The position numbers were made by a program, and so were the translations under genes. Below, in pieces: positions 1 to 6,910 of a stretch of DNA of 10,584 nt. A model generated the notes under the pieces. That model saw nothing but the letters and a program-made list of their open reading frames with translations, was not told the origin of the DNA and did no database searches. Source of the stretch: a bacterium (GTDB lineage: Bacteria > Fidelibacterota > Marinisomatia > Marinisomatales > JAHJCW01); contig JAUXHY010000020.1 in NCBI GenBank assembly GCA_030621275.1, positions 1 through 10,584 on the forward strand. Direction: 5' to 3'. Position 1 is the stretch's first letter. Every line of letters begins with the position of its first letter.

Positions 1-77
1 TTTTTAAATCGCTTGATATAAAAGGATTCAGAAAAGGTTAAAAAGTTCGAGTTTGGCATGCTGGTGGGGAGCAATCT

Positions 78-107
78 ATAACCCTGCGCGTGCTGGGTTA
101 TTTTTTT
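78..107 (+). terminator. Intrinsic-terminator-like hairpin just upstream of the helicase gene
   Basis: A perfect 7-bp stem (ATAACCC at 78-84 with GGGTTAT at 95-101) closes a 10-base GC-rich loop and runs directly into seven T residues (101-107), the classic shape of a rho-independent terminator. Two further pairs (G86-C93, C87-G92) can form inside the loop. It ends only 12 bases before the helicase ATG. It may terminate an upstream gene: one plus frame is open from the window edge to a TAA at 39-41, but the tail is too short to identify. Alternatively it is an attenuator in the helicase's own leader. The rest of 1-118 shows no convincing promoter or ribosome binding site. Confidence 0.6.
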
Positions 108-118
108 AATGAAAAACT

Positions 119-1885
119 ATGAATATTGAACATATGAATAATATTGAATTTAATAGCTTAAGGTTAGCCGATCCGGTTCTAAAAGCGGTAATTGAACTTG
201 GTTATGAATCACCATCACCAATCCAAACTCAAGCAATTCCCATCCTAATGAAAGGGTTCGACCTTGTGGGTCAAGCTCAAACCGGAACGGGAAAAACTGC
301 AGCTTTTGCCTTGCCACTACTTTCACGAATTGATCCAAAAATTAAAAACCCTCAAGTGTTGGTGCTTACGCCAACAAGAGAGTTGGCGATTCAGGTTGCA
401 GAAGCATTTCAAGGTTACGCATCCTACCTAAAGAATTTCCATATCTTGCCTATCTATGGTGGGCAGAGTTATACTGGACAATTAAGGCAGCTGAAACGAG
501 GTGTTCAAGTTGTAGTCGGTACACCGGGACGAGTTATGGACCATATGCGCCGTGGTACACTAAATCTTGATGCTATTTCGACTTTAGTACTGGATGAGGC
601 TGATGAAATGCTACGTATGGGATTTCTCGATGATGTAGAATGGATTTTAGAGCAAACTCCCAAAGATCGACAGATTGCTTTATTTTCCGCGACGATGCCG
701 GTAGCAATTCGTAGAATTGCAAAAAAATATTTACATGATCCACATGAAGTCACAATAAAGACAAAAACTTCCACTGTTGAAACCACCAATCAACGCTACT
801 GGATGGTGAGTGGTCATCACAAACTGGACGCACTAACACGAATACTAGAAGCAGAAGTTTTTGATGCGATTCTTATTTTTGTTCGCACCAAAGTAAGTAC
901 AACTGAGCTTTCTGAGAAACTGGAAGCTAGAGGCTATGCTTCAGAACCGCTTAACGGTGACATTAGACAACGTCAGAGGGAACTTACAATTGAACGTCTA
1001 AAATCAGGTAAAATAAACATCCTCGTAGCTACTGATGTAGCCGCTCGTGGACTGGATGTCGATCGTATAAGTCATGTAATCAATTATGATATTCCATATG
1101 ATACGGAGGGGTATGTTCATCGTATTGGTCGCACAGGCCGAATGGGACGAAAAGGAGAAGCTATTATGTTCGTTGCTCCCCGGGAAAAACGATTACTTCG
1201 TGCTATTGAAAAAGCCACTAACCAAAAAATTGGATTGATGAAACTGCCCACAGCTGCTGACATCAATAGTAAACGAATTGAACGTTTCAAAGATCGGATT
1301 ACCCAAACATTGGACTCAGACGATCTTGAGCAGTACGCTCAAATTATTGATCAATACCGCATAGAAACAAATGTGCCATCCATAGAGATTGCGGCCGCCC
1401 TGGCAAAACTTCTTCAAGGAGACATCTCTTTGTTACTTAATCAGAAACAAGAAATGGCATTAGAAAAATCGATACATGAAAAACCTGACAGGTGTAGGCA
1501 TCGTGATGATAGAAGGAGCAACCAAGGCAAAAAACAGCGTAAGCAATCTACTCAATCTGTTATTGGAATGGAGAGCTATAAAATTTCAGTCGGATATTCA
1601 CACGGTGTTAAACCTGGTAATATTGTTGGTGCTATCACCAACGAGATTGATTTAGATAGTAAATATATCGGTCGAATAGAAATATTAGAGGAATTCAGTG
1701 TTATTGATTTACCTGAAGGAATGCCACGAGACGTGCTTAACTTGTTACAGAAAGTAGTCGTTTCTGGCCAACGTCTGAACATATCAAAATTCAAAAAAGA
1801 ACGGTCAGGTAAAAATAGAAAAAGGGTTAAAACACAATCAAAAGGAAGAAGAAAAGGAAAAAAGAAGAACATTTCAAGAGACTAA
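119..1885 (+). CDS. deaD: DEAD-box ATP-dependent RNA helicase, DeaD/CsdA type
   Basis: This is an ATP-dependent RNA-unwinding enzyme of the cytoplasm. DeaD/CsdA proteins act in ribosome assembly, mRNA turnover and cold adaptation. The core motifs are all present in order: Q motif near residues 11-36, Walker A AQTGTGKT (53-60), PTRELA (85-90), TPGR (135-138), DEAD (159-162), SAT (190-192), the IFVRTK strand (253-258), ATDVAARGLD (304-313) and HRIGRTGR (334-341). A helical region (about 360-440) and a basic linker follow. A DbpA-like RNA-binding domain lies at about 485-560 (ISVGYSHGVKPGNIVGAI), before a Lys/Arg-rich tail. The 588 residues fit the family. The start is uncertain: ATG 119 and in-frame ATG 134 both lack a Shine-Dalgarno site. 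The substitution of other DEAD families (RhlE, DbpA) is unlikely given the domain order and length. Confidence 0.95.
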   Translation: MNIEHMNNIEFNSLRLADPVLKAVIELGYESPSPIQTQAIPILMKGFDLVGQAQTGTGKTAAFALPLLSRIDPKIKNPQVLVLTPTRELAIQVAEAFQGYASYLKNFHILPIYGGQSYTGQLRQLKRGVQVVVGTPGRVMDHMRRGTLNLDAISTLVLDEADEMLRMGFLDDVEWILEQTPKDRQIALFSATMPVAIRRIAKKYLHDPHEVTIKTKTSTVETTNQRYWMVSGHHKLDALTRILEAEVFDAILIFVRTKVSTTELSEKLEARGYASEPLNGDIRQRQRELTIERLKSGKINILVATDVAARGLDVDRISHVINYDIPYDTEGYVHRIGRTGRMGRKGEAIMFVAPREKRLLRAIEKATNQKIGLMKLPTAADINSKRIERFKDRITQTLDSDDLEQYAQIIDQYRIETNVPSIEIAAALAKLLQGDISLLLNQKQEMALEKSIHEKPDRCRHRDDRRSNQGKKQRKQSTQSVIGMESYKISVGYSHGVKPGNIVGAITNEIDLDSKYIGRIEILEEFSVIDLPEGMPRDVLNLLQKVVVSGQRLNISKFKKERSGKNRKRVKTQSKGRRKGKKKNISRD

Positions 1886-1942
1886 TTATGATACAAGCTC
1901 AGCTTTTGTCCAATTATTTTCCTTCATTAATTTGATATATAT

Positions 1943-1971
1943 TAGAATAATGAATACATTTCATTATTCTA
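1943..1971. terminator. AT-rich perfect inverted repeat between convergent genes; putative bidirectional terminator
   Basis: TAGAATAATGAA (1943-1954) and TTCATTATTCTA (1960-1971) form a perfect 12-bp stem with a 5-base loop. It lies in the 102-bp gap between the ends of the helicase gene and the minus-strand ctaB-like gene. Position and symmetry suit a terminator serving both strands. The stem is AT-rich and no strong T-tract follows on either side, so termination strength is uncertain. No gene is visible in the gap. Confidence 0.5.
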
Positions 1972-1987
1972 TACTTCAAAACCTACT

Positions 1988-2833
1988 TTATATTATCAAT
2001 ATTAACATCGCAATACCCATATAAATGGATGCATATCTAAACATTGCAAAATTTGATTCTTTCGATGGTGATACAATAACCTGAATAGAAAAAATAATTA
2101 ATAAAAAGGTGCTCAGCATTAAAATAACCATACCTGAGTTTGTAATATTTAATAGGTAAAAAACAAATATTAATATCGCCCCGGCGATAACATTAGACAT
2201 CGCAATAAAGTATTGTGCTGATTTGAAACCGAATACATTTGGGAATGTCGGTACTCCCGCCAGCTTATAATCCTTTGAATGATTCATTGCTAATGTAAGT
2301 ATATGAGTTGGTATCCATAAAAGTATTGCTAAAGCTAATAGAATTCCGGGTAAGTCTACTGTACCAACTGCTAAAACTCTACCGGCAAGAATCGGCATCC
2401 CACCTGATAATCCTCCAAATACAATTGATAAAGGTGATCGACGTTTTAACCAAAAAGTATAGATTACCAAATCAAAGAATAGACCAAGAAATACTACTAC
2501 AGCAAAAACAACCGAAATGAATAAGTTAATTGCCATACCAACTGCTATAAGAACGATACCGAACATTGTTGCATCAAAGTCGGACAGATTTCCTGAAGGA
2601 AGGGGACGTTTTTTTGTGCGTGACATGATAGAATCAATATCATGATCGAAAACCATATTTATAGCCGTGGTGCCACTAACTACTAATAATAATCCTATCA
2701 TAGCTGAAAATACCATGATGAAGGAATAATCATTATTTGGTGCACTGCGATAACCTGCAATTGCAGTAAGTAATAATAACCCTGTTTGAGGAGTTTTGAT
2801 CAATTGGATATAAAACCTGGTTAACTTTAGCAT
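1988..2833 (-). CDS. ctaB: UbiA-family prenyltransferase, probable protoheme IX farnesyltransferase (heme O synthase)
   Basis: This is an integral inner-membrane protein of 281 residues with about eight or nine hydrophobic segments. The family attaches a farnesyl group to heme B to give heme O, used by heme-copper oxidases. The prenyl-diphosphate-binding motif N-x3-D-x3-D is at N59, D63 and D67 and is followed by the CtaB-like RTKKRPLPSG (72-81). YTFWLKRRSPLSIVFGG (125-141) matches the second conserved CtaB region. The IPTHILTLAM stretch with H177 and DYKLAGVP (188-195) match the third. The W-x-x-P-H-F signature usual in CtaB appears here as W173-I-P-T-H, a mild departure. No oxidase or heme A synthase gene is adjacent, so function rests on sequence alone; another UbiA-family substrate is possible. 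ATG is at 2831-2833 with no clear Shine-Dalgarno site. A good promoter candidate lies upstream. Confidence 0.8.
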   Translation of the reverse strand: MLKLTRFYIQLIKTPQTGLLLLTAIAGYRSAPNNDYSFIMVFSAMIGLLLVVSGTTAINMVFDHDIDSIMSRTKKRPLPSGNLSDFDATMFGIVLIAVGMAINLFISVVFAVVVFLGLFFDLVIYTFWLKRRSPLSIVFGGLSGGMPILAGRVLAVGTVDLPGILLALAILLWIPTHILTLAMNHSKDYKLAGVPTFPNVFGFKSAQYFIAMSNVIAGAILIFVFYLLNITNSGMVILMLSTFLLIIFSIQVIVSPSKESNFAMFRYASIYMGIAMLILII

Positions 2834-2863
2834 ATAAATTGTATTCTTACCTTTATATTATAA

Positions 2864-2891
2864 ATTATAATGTTTCTCTTATATTTCTCAA
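2864..2891 (-). promoter_or_regulatory. Putative sigma-70-type promoter for the ctaB-like gene
   Basis: Read on the minus strand, TTGAGA (2891-2886) is followed after 16 bases by a perfect TATAAT (2869-2864). Transcription would begin near 2857, giving an untranslated leader of about 24 bases before the ATG at 2833. It lies in the 141-bp gap downstream of the barrel gene, so ctaB may be transcribed on its own. The region is very AT-rich, which makes chance matches likely, and FCB bacteria do not always use this consensus. Confidence 0.4.
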
Positions 2892-2974
2892 TTTATTAAT
2901 GATATAATTGAATAACAAAAATTATATTTTGTATCTGCCAAATTTCTACTAATAAATGAATTATGCGGTTAATC

Positions 2975-4909
2975 TTAATCTTTGTTCTTTTTCCGAGCCT
3001 TGTATTTATTCCACCAATAATTTGTATCAATCACTATATTTAAAGAGAAATTATTTTCAACGTCATCGTCTTGTATTTTCCCATCTCCATTTGTATCTTG
3101 AAATTGTTGTCTGTAACGTATATCAACACGAATGGCCACGTGTGGTTGAGTAGATACTTTGAACCCCCATATTTGTCCATCAGTTCGTTCTTTGAATATT
3201 TTATCAAAATCTTTATTGTCCATAAAAAATGAATAACTTCTTAAATATTCGGAAAAACTGTATCGACTTTTCAATGATATATAAACATGTCTATTAAAAG
3301 CATCATCTCTATTTACTTCGCGATATTTTGTTTTTAGAGTTAATCTCTTTGCTAAACGTAAATTGAAAAATGTATTCCAACCAGTATACCAACCTTCTCT
3401 ATCATCTTGATAATTGATATCGCGAGTTATTAAATAATATTCGTCGTCTTCATTTTTGATAAATCGCGCTTTTTTATATTCATAACTACGATCGAAAATC
3501 GACGGTCTAAAATCGTGACTCTGAAAATCAGCACCAATACCTACATCAAATATATTATTACCAATATATAAATTTGGAAACGAAATTCCCATTCCTGGAG
3601 TAGTTAAAAATGCTATATCACCGGTTATGTAAACATCAGAACCTGCAATGTTTGCCACTTGATATTTCGCTCCTAAACCAAACGTGTGAAGTTGAGTACC
3701 TTCAATATTGTTTAAACTTATTAGATCATTTGTATAGGTAGTGTCATTATCTACAATGATTGTTTCATTTGGATAATTTACAATGCTATCCTGAGGATCA
3801 ATCTTGTCGGGGTAGGAATCATGGTCACTATCAAGTACGTTTGAGTATTGATTAAAATCACCAACATAAGTAAAATCAGCATAGAATTTTTTAGAAACTC
3901 TTTTATTGAAGTAAATACCTCCAATCCTTGGTCTAGTCAAATCATTTAGGAATAGATTTGTCATAAAGTTGCGATTACCGGCTTTTATTTGAACACCGGT
4001 TAAATTTTCAAATGGTAATATCACTGTATTATTGTAATTATCGACTAAATATCCTCGACCGAATTCAAGTTTTTCTATCATTCCAATTCGAAAGAATAGT
4101 GGATCAGAAGGATGAAATATTTGCAGATGGTGAATGTTATTAACTATATCCTGCCATTCATCCCAATTTTTTGTATAGAATCCCGCACTCGGTGATATTG
4201 CAATCCATAGATTATAAACTAGTTCAAATTCCTGCATTCTCAATTTTAAATAACTACCGGCGTGGAAATATGAATCTGATCTGTAACTAGCATTCCCCGT
4301 TTTTTCCTTTGTTGAAAATTTGAACTCTTTATATCGCTTACTTGGTAAACTAAACTCCTTTTGCAGTGATGGGAGATCGTACTGATATATGAGTGACAGT
4401 ATATATTTACCATCTCGACGAGTTTCACTTATGAAATCCTTGTTAACTAAGAGATAGTCTGTCGTGGGATAAAAGACTCCATTTGATAAAACCTTATCAT
4501 GGTAATTTATATTCACTTTAATATTTTTTCTACCAATAAAACCAATTGATCCTTTTTCTATTACAACATTATAACAAAATGTGTTGATTTCATCTTCTCT
4601 ATGCATGATTATTGTACCGTCCAATATTCGAAGGTATGAATCTGACCGGTCGATTAATATTTTTGACTCAGGCAAGAGTTCCAAAAGGGTTTCTTCACAA
4701 ATTAATATAAACGTTTTTTCTTTACCGGAGGCTATATACAAATCATCTGATAATCTTTTACCCAGTTTAAGATTTTTTACAGTAATACTATCACCTTCGA
4801 GCTTATAGGCAGAAGTTGAAGGACCATAGATAAATGCAGGTAAGCTCCGGCCTTGAGCAAATAATAGATTTAAAACAAAAAAGGATAGGACGATAGTTCT
4901 TTTTGCCAT
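2975..4909 (-). CDS. Exported protein of unknown function: FecR-like N-terminal region plus probable outer-membrane beta-barrel
   Basis: This is a 644-residue protein with a signal peptide (hydrophobic residues 5-17, likely cleavage after FAQ at 19). Residues about 37-155 resemble FecR-like folds: short beta strands, ETLLELLPESKILID (73-87), then LRILDGTI (93-100). From about 205 to the end, alternating polar and aromatic strands suggest a beta-barrel, including FGRGYLVDNYNN (283-294) and VGIGADFQSHDF (456-467). Two calcium-binding-like loops interrupt it: DSDHDSYPD (360-368, thrombospondin type-3-like) and DTNGDGKIQDDD (605-616, EF-hand/dockerin-like). The tail is basic (KARKKNKD). The start is supported by AGGAG 5 bases upstream (4915-4919). 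Placement in the outer membrane is inference; the function is not recognised. It is divergent from the coiled-coil gene at 5056. Confidence 0.75.
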   Translation of the reverse strand: MAKRTIVLSFFVLNLLFAQGRSLPAFIYGPSTSAYKLEGDSITVKNLKLGKRLSDDLYIASGKEKTFILICEETLLELLPESKILIDRSDSYLRILDGTIIMHREDEINTFCYNVVIEKGSIGFIGRKNIKVNINYHDKVLSNGVFYPTTDYLLVNKDFISETRRDGKYILSLIYQYDLPSLQKEFSLPSKRYKEFKFSTKEKTGNASYRSDSYFHAGSYLKLRMQEFELVYNLWIAISPSAGFYTKNWDEWQDIVNNIHHLQIFHPSDPLFFRIGMIEKLEFGRGYLVDNYNNTVILPFENLTGVQIKAGNRNFMTNLFLNDLTRPRIGGIYFNKRVSKKFYADFTYVGDFNQYSNVLDSDHDSYPDKIDPQDSIVNYPNETIIVDNDTTYTNDLISLNNIEGTQLHTFGLGAKYQVANIAGSDVYITGDIAFLTTPGMGISFPNLYIGNNIFDVGIGADFQSHDFRPSIFDRSYEYKKARFIKNEDDEYYLITRDINYQDDREGWYTGWNTFFNLRLAKRLTLKTKYREVNRDDAFNRHVYISLKSRYSFSEYLRSYSFFMDNKDFDKIFKERTDGQIWGFKVSTQPHVAIRVDIRYRQQFQDTNGDGKIQDDDVENNFSLNIVIDTNYWWNKYKARKKNKD

Positions 4910-4969
4910 TACTACTCCTAAATAAAATTATGAGTTTACTATAATGTCGAATTAGACTATATTAATTTA

Positions 4970-4998
4970 GTAATAGAAAATGGTAGTCCAGTGTTCAA
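4970..4998 (-). promoter_or_regulatory. Weak promoter candidate for the barrel gene
   Basis: On the minus strand, TTGAAC (4998-4993) and TATTAC (4975-4970) are separated by 17 bases. Each matches four of six consensus positions. The implied leader is about 54 bases and contains the AGGAG ribosome binding site. The divergent gap must hold a promoter for this gene, but this exact placement is a guess in AT-rich sequence. Confidence 0.25.
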
Positions 4999-5001
4999 AA
5001 G

Positions 5002-5031
5002 TTGTACTATTTATAATAATATATTTATATT
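5002..5031 (+). promoter_or_regulatory. Weak promoter candidate for the plus-strand gene run
   Basis: TTGTAC (5002-5007) and TATATT (5026-5031) are spaced by 18 bases and would start transcription near 5038, just before the ribosome binding site at 5043. A perfect TATAAT also sits at 5012-5017 but has no good -35 partner. The whole 146-bp divergent gap (4910-5055) contains no open frame of note. Confidence 0.3.
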
Positions 5032-5042
5032 AAATTTTACTT

Positions 5043-5047
5043 GGAGG
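5043..5047 (+). promoter_or_regulatory. Strong Shine-Dalgarno site that fixes the start of the coiled-coil gene
   Basis: GGAGG lies 8 bases before ATG 5056. An in-frame TTG at 5041 would extend the protein by five residues, but it overlaps this site and would put charged residues ahead of the signal peptide, so ATG 5056 is the better start. Confidence 0.75.
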
Positions 5048-5055
5048 AAAATCCT

Positions 5056-5955
5056 ATGCAAAAATATCTTAAGTATCTAATTAGTATTTTTATATTTATT
5101 TCTTTCCTAATTGCTCAAGTCAATGAAGGGATGGTAAAGTTTAATTTGGGAGAACACAATGCCCTAAAATTAAGATTAATTGATGTGGATAAAAAAATGG
5201 TGGAAGATGAATGGAAGCTTTATACTAAACCATATGGTAAGCCCGACAAGAAAAAAGGTGAGTTTATAACAAGGGGTGTGAACATGGTGGGAATATCCAA
5301 TCCAGTTGATTGGTATGTGAAATTAGACAAGAATAAGAAAGATATCATTTTGAAATTATGCGTTATATCTAATGAAGAATTTCTTTCATCTTCCAACCAA
5401 AGTGGTAATTATGAAGTCATTGAAAATTATTTAGAATATTTTGTTTTTGTTGTTGATAAAGCTAAAGTGAACAAGGAATTTGAATCAGTGAAAAAGGCAC
5501 TTGCGAGCTTACAAAAAAAATTAAAAAAACTTTCTGGAAACTTTGCTAGTAACCTTAAGTCTATCGAAAAATATACTAAAAAGATTAAAAGCGCAGAAAA
5601 AGACAATAAATCCAATTTGAAAAAACAGGCAGAAACAAAAGAAAATATATCTAAGCAAGGATTAATAGTGGAAGAAATTATAAGTAGTCCAACTGATTCC
5701 ACTCAAGAAGGTGAAGTTTCACCTGAATACCAAGAAGCGAATGAAAAATTGTTAAAACTGCAAAAAAAATTGGGAAAATTGGGTGGTGAATATGAAGGTA
5801 ATTTAAAATCAATTGATAAATCGATTAAAAAAATCGAAAAGGCAGAAAAAAACAATAAATCAAATTTAAAAGATCAAACAAAAATAAAAAAGCAAATAAC
5901 CGAACAGGGGCAGTTAGTAGAAAAGCTTAGAAAGCAACTTGAATCTATGAGATAA
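5056..5955 (+). CDS. Exported lysine-rich coiled-coil protein with internal duplication, unknown function
   Basis: This is a 299-residue protein not recognised as a known family. It starts with MQKYLKY and a hydrophobic stretch ending FLIAQ, a signal peptide with likely cleavage near residue 21. Residues about 22-140 form a compact, beta-rich region with many charged and aromatic residues (for example DWYVKLDKNKKDIILKL). From about 140 to the end the sequence is Lys/Glu/Asn-rich and strongly helical. It carries two copies of a 56-residue unit (152-207 and 235-290) joined by a Ser/Thr/Glu/Pro-containing linker. The product is probably periplasmic or surface-associated, since no lipobox or sorting domain is seen. 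It opens the plus-strand run, 13 bases before the lipid kinase, and is divergent from the barrel gene. A structural or scaffold role is possible but unproven. Confidence 0.8.
   Translation: MQKYLKYLISIFIFISFLIAQVNEGMVKFNLGEHNALKLRLIDVDKKMVEDEWKLYTKPYGKPDKKKGEFITRGVNMVGISNPVDWYVKLDKNKKDIILKLCVISNEEFLSSSNQSGNYEVIENYLEYFVFVVDKAKVNKEFESVKKALASLQKKLKKLSGNFASNLKSIEKYTKKIKSAEKDNKSNLKKQAETKENISKQGLIVEEIISSPTDSTQEGEVSPEYQEANEKLLKLQKKLGKLGGEYEGNLKSIDKSIKKIEKAEKNNKSNLKDQTKIKKQITEQGQLVEKLRKQLESMR
5509..5925 (+). repeat. Tandem in-frame duplication of a 56-residue coiled-coil unit
   Basis: Unit 1 is at 5509-5676 and unit 2 at 5758-5925, offset by 249 bases (83 codons). Ungapped alignment by eye gives 33 of 56 identical residues, including LQKKL, NLKSI, AEK and NKSNLK. 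The DNA has diverged at many third positions, so the duplication is not recent. Confidence 0.9.
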
Positions 5956-5968
5956 ATCCGGAGAATTA

Positions 5969-6910
5969 GTGGATAAAAAACCTTCAAAGAAAACTTTTTT
6001 TATATGTAATCCTGCGGCTGGTGCAGGGTTGGCACATGAAAGATGGTCAGAATTATATGATGAATTAATTGTGCATAATGTTGAATTTGATTATCAATTT
6101 ACTACAATGCCAAAAAATGCAACAATAATAGCAAGTGATTTAATTGAGCGTGGCTATAATCGCATTGCAGTATTTGGTGGAGATGGAACTGTGAACGAAG
6201 TTTTGCAGGGAATTATGAAAAACAGTAAAGTTCCTGACCAATTAGAGTTGGTACTTATTCCGGCGGGGAGCAGTTGTGATTTTGCAAAAAAATATCCCAA
6301 TAGTAAATCCAATATTGAATTGGTTTTATCGGACGATTTATTTGCTGTCGATATCGGTAAAATTGAATGTAATGACAGCAACGGTAATCCAGTGACAAAT
6401 TATTTTATCAATAACTCCAGTATTGGTGTCATCAGTTTAGCAAATGAAAGATTCACTAAAAATACGGGGCTATTTAAATATATAAAAAGATGGAATGTTG
6501 ATGCTGCGGCCATAATAGCTGGAATTAAAGCTATTGGTCAATTTAAACCTATTCCTTGCGAATTGCAATTCGATGAAGAAGAAGTACATTTTACAGAGAT
6601 CACTAATATTACAGTTTTTAAAACACCATATTTTGGTGGTGGTATGTATTATAATGTTGAAACTAAACAAGATGATGGGAATCTTACAGTTGTTTTAGTT
6701 GATAGAACGTCTAAACTAAAATTGTTAGGATTAATTCCTGCTCTATATGCTGGAACTGCATTAAATAAAAAACCTGCACATCATCGTCAATGTAAAACTT
6801 TAAATTTTGATACGAATCGCAATTTTTATATAGAGATGGATGGCGAATCGGCAGGATATCCTCCCGCAAAATATTCAATTCTTAAACAGGCTTTAAATAT
6901 TGTAATATAA
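5969..6910 (+). CDS. Diacylglycerol kinase-family lipid kinase (DagK/YegS/LCB-kinase fold)
   Basis: This is a cytoplasmic, membrane-peripheral kinase that transfers phosphate from ATP to a lipid hydroxyl, such as diacylglycerol or a sphingoid base. NPAAGAG (14-20) and GGDGT (70-74) form the nucleotide site. IPAGSSCDFAK (97-107) corresponds to the family's P-x-G-T-x-N-D-x-A-R block, with Thr replaced by Ser and Asn by Cys. FINNSSIG (146-153), YFGGGMYYN (221-229), DDGNLTVVLVD (235-245) and MDGES (290-294) match the C-terminal beta-sandwich landmarks. The 313 residues are normal for the family. It starts at GTG 5969 with CGGAG (5959-5963) 5 bases upstream. The stop codon abuts the ATG of the hydrolase gene, so translation is probably coupled. 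The lipid substrate cannot be read from sequence. Confidence 0.88.
   Translation: MDKKPSKKTFFICNPAAGAGLAHERWSELYDELIVHNVEFDYQFTTMPKNATIIASDLIERGYNRIAVFGGDGTVNEVLQGIMKNSKVPDQLELVLIPAGSSCDFAKKYPNSKSNIELVLSDDLFAVDIGKIECNDSNGNPVTNYFINNSSIGVISLANERFTKNTGLFKYIKRWNVDAAAIIAGIKAIGQFKPIPCELQFDEEEVHFTEITNITVFKTPYFGGGMYYNVETKQDDGNLTVVLVDRTSKLKLLGLIPALYAGTALNKKPAHHRQCKTLNFDTNRNFYIEMDGESAGYPPAKYSILKQALNIVI

Noticed and set aside
3..41. Open plus-strand frame from the window edge to TAA 39-41 as the tail of an upstream gene
   Set aside because: Only twelve codons with no recognisable motif; it may be real but cannot be supported from this window.
51..58. GTTTGGCA matching a stretch I recall from the 23S rRNA peptidyl-transferase region, as a possible rRNA mimic in the helicase leader
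   Set aside because: Eight bases with no matching flanks or structure; chance is the simpler explanation.
1576..1872. Minus-strand open frame of 98 codons under the helicase C-terminus
   Set aside because: It is the antisense shadow of the Lys/Arg-rich helicase tail, with Phe/Leu runs from AAA/AAG codons and no start-site support.
2915..2932. ACAAAA / TTTTGT inverted repeat downstream of the barrel gene as a terminator
   Set aside because: The stem is only 6 bp, AT-rich and not followed by a T-tract on the minus strand.
2956..3153. Plus-strand open frame of 65 codons overlapping the 3' end of the barrel gene
   Set aside because: It is antisense to a well-supported coding region, has no ribosome binding site and shows no recognisable motif.
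5041..5055. TTG 5041 as the start of the coiled-coil protein
   Set aside because: It overlaps the GGAGG site that serves ATG 5056 and would add an acidic extension ahead of the signal peptide.
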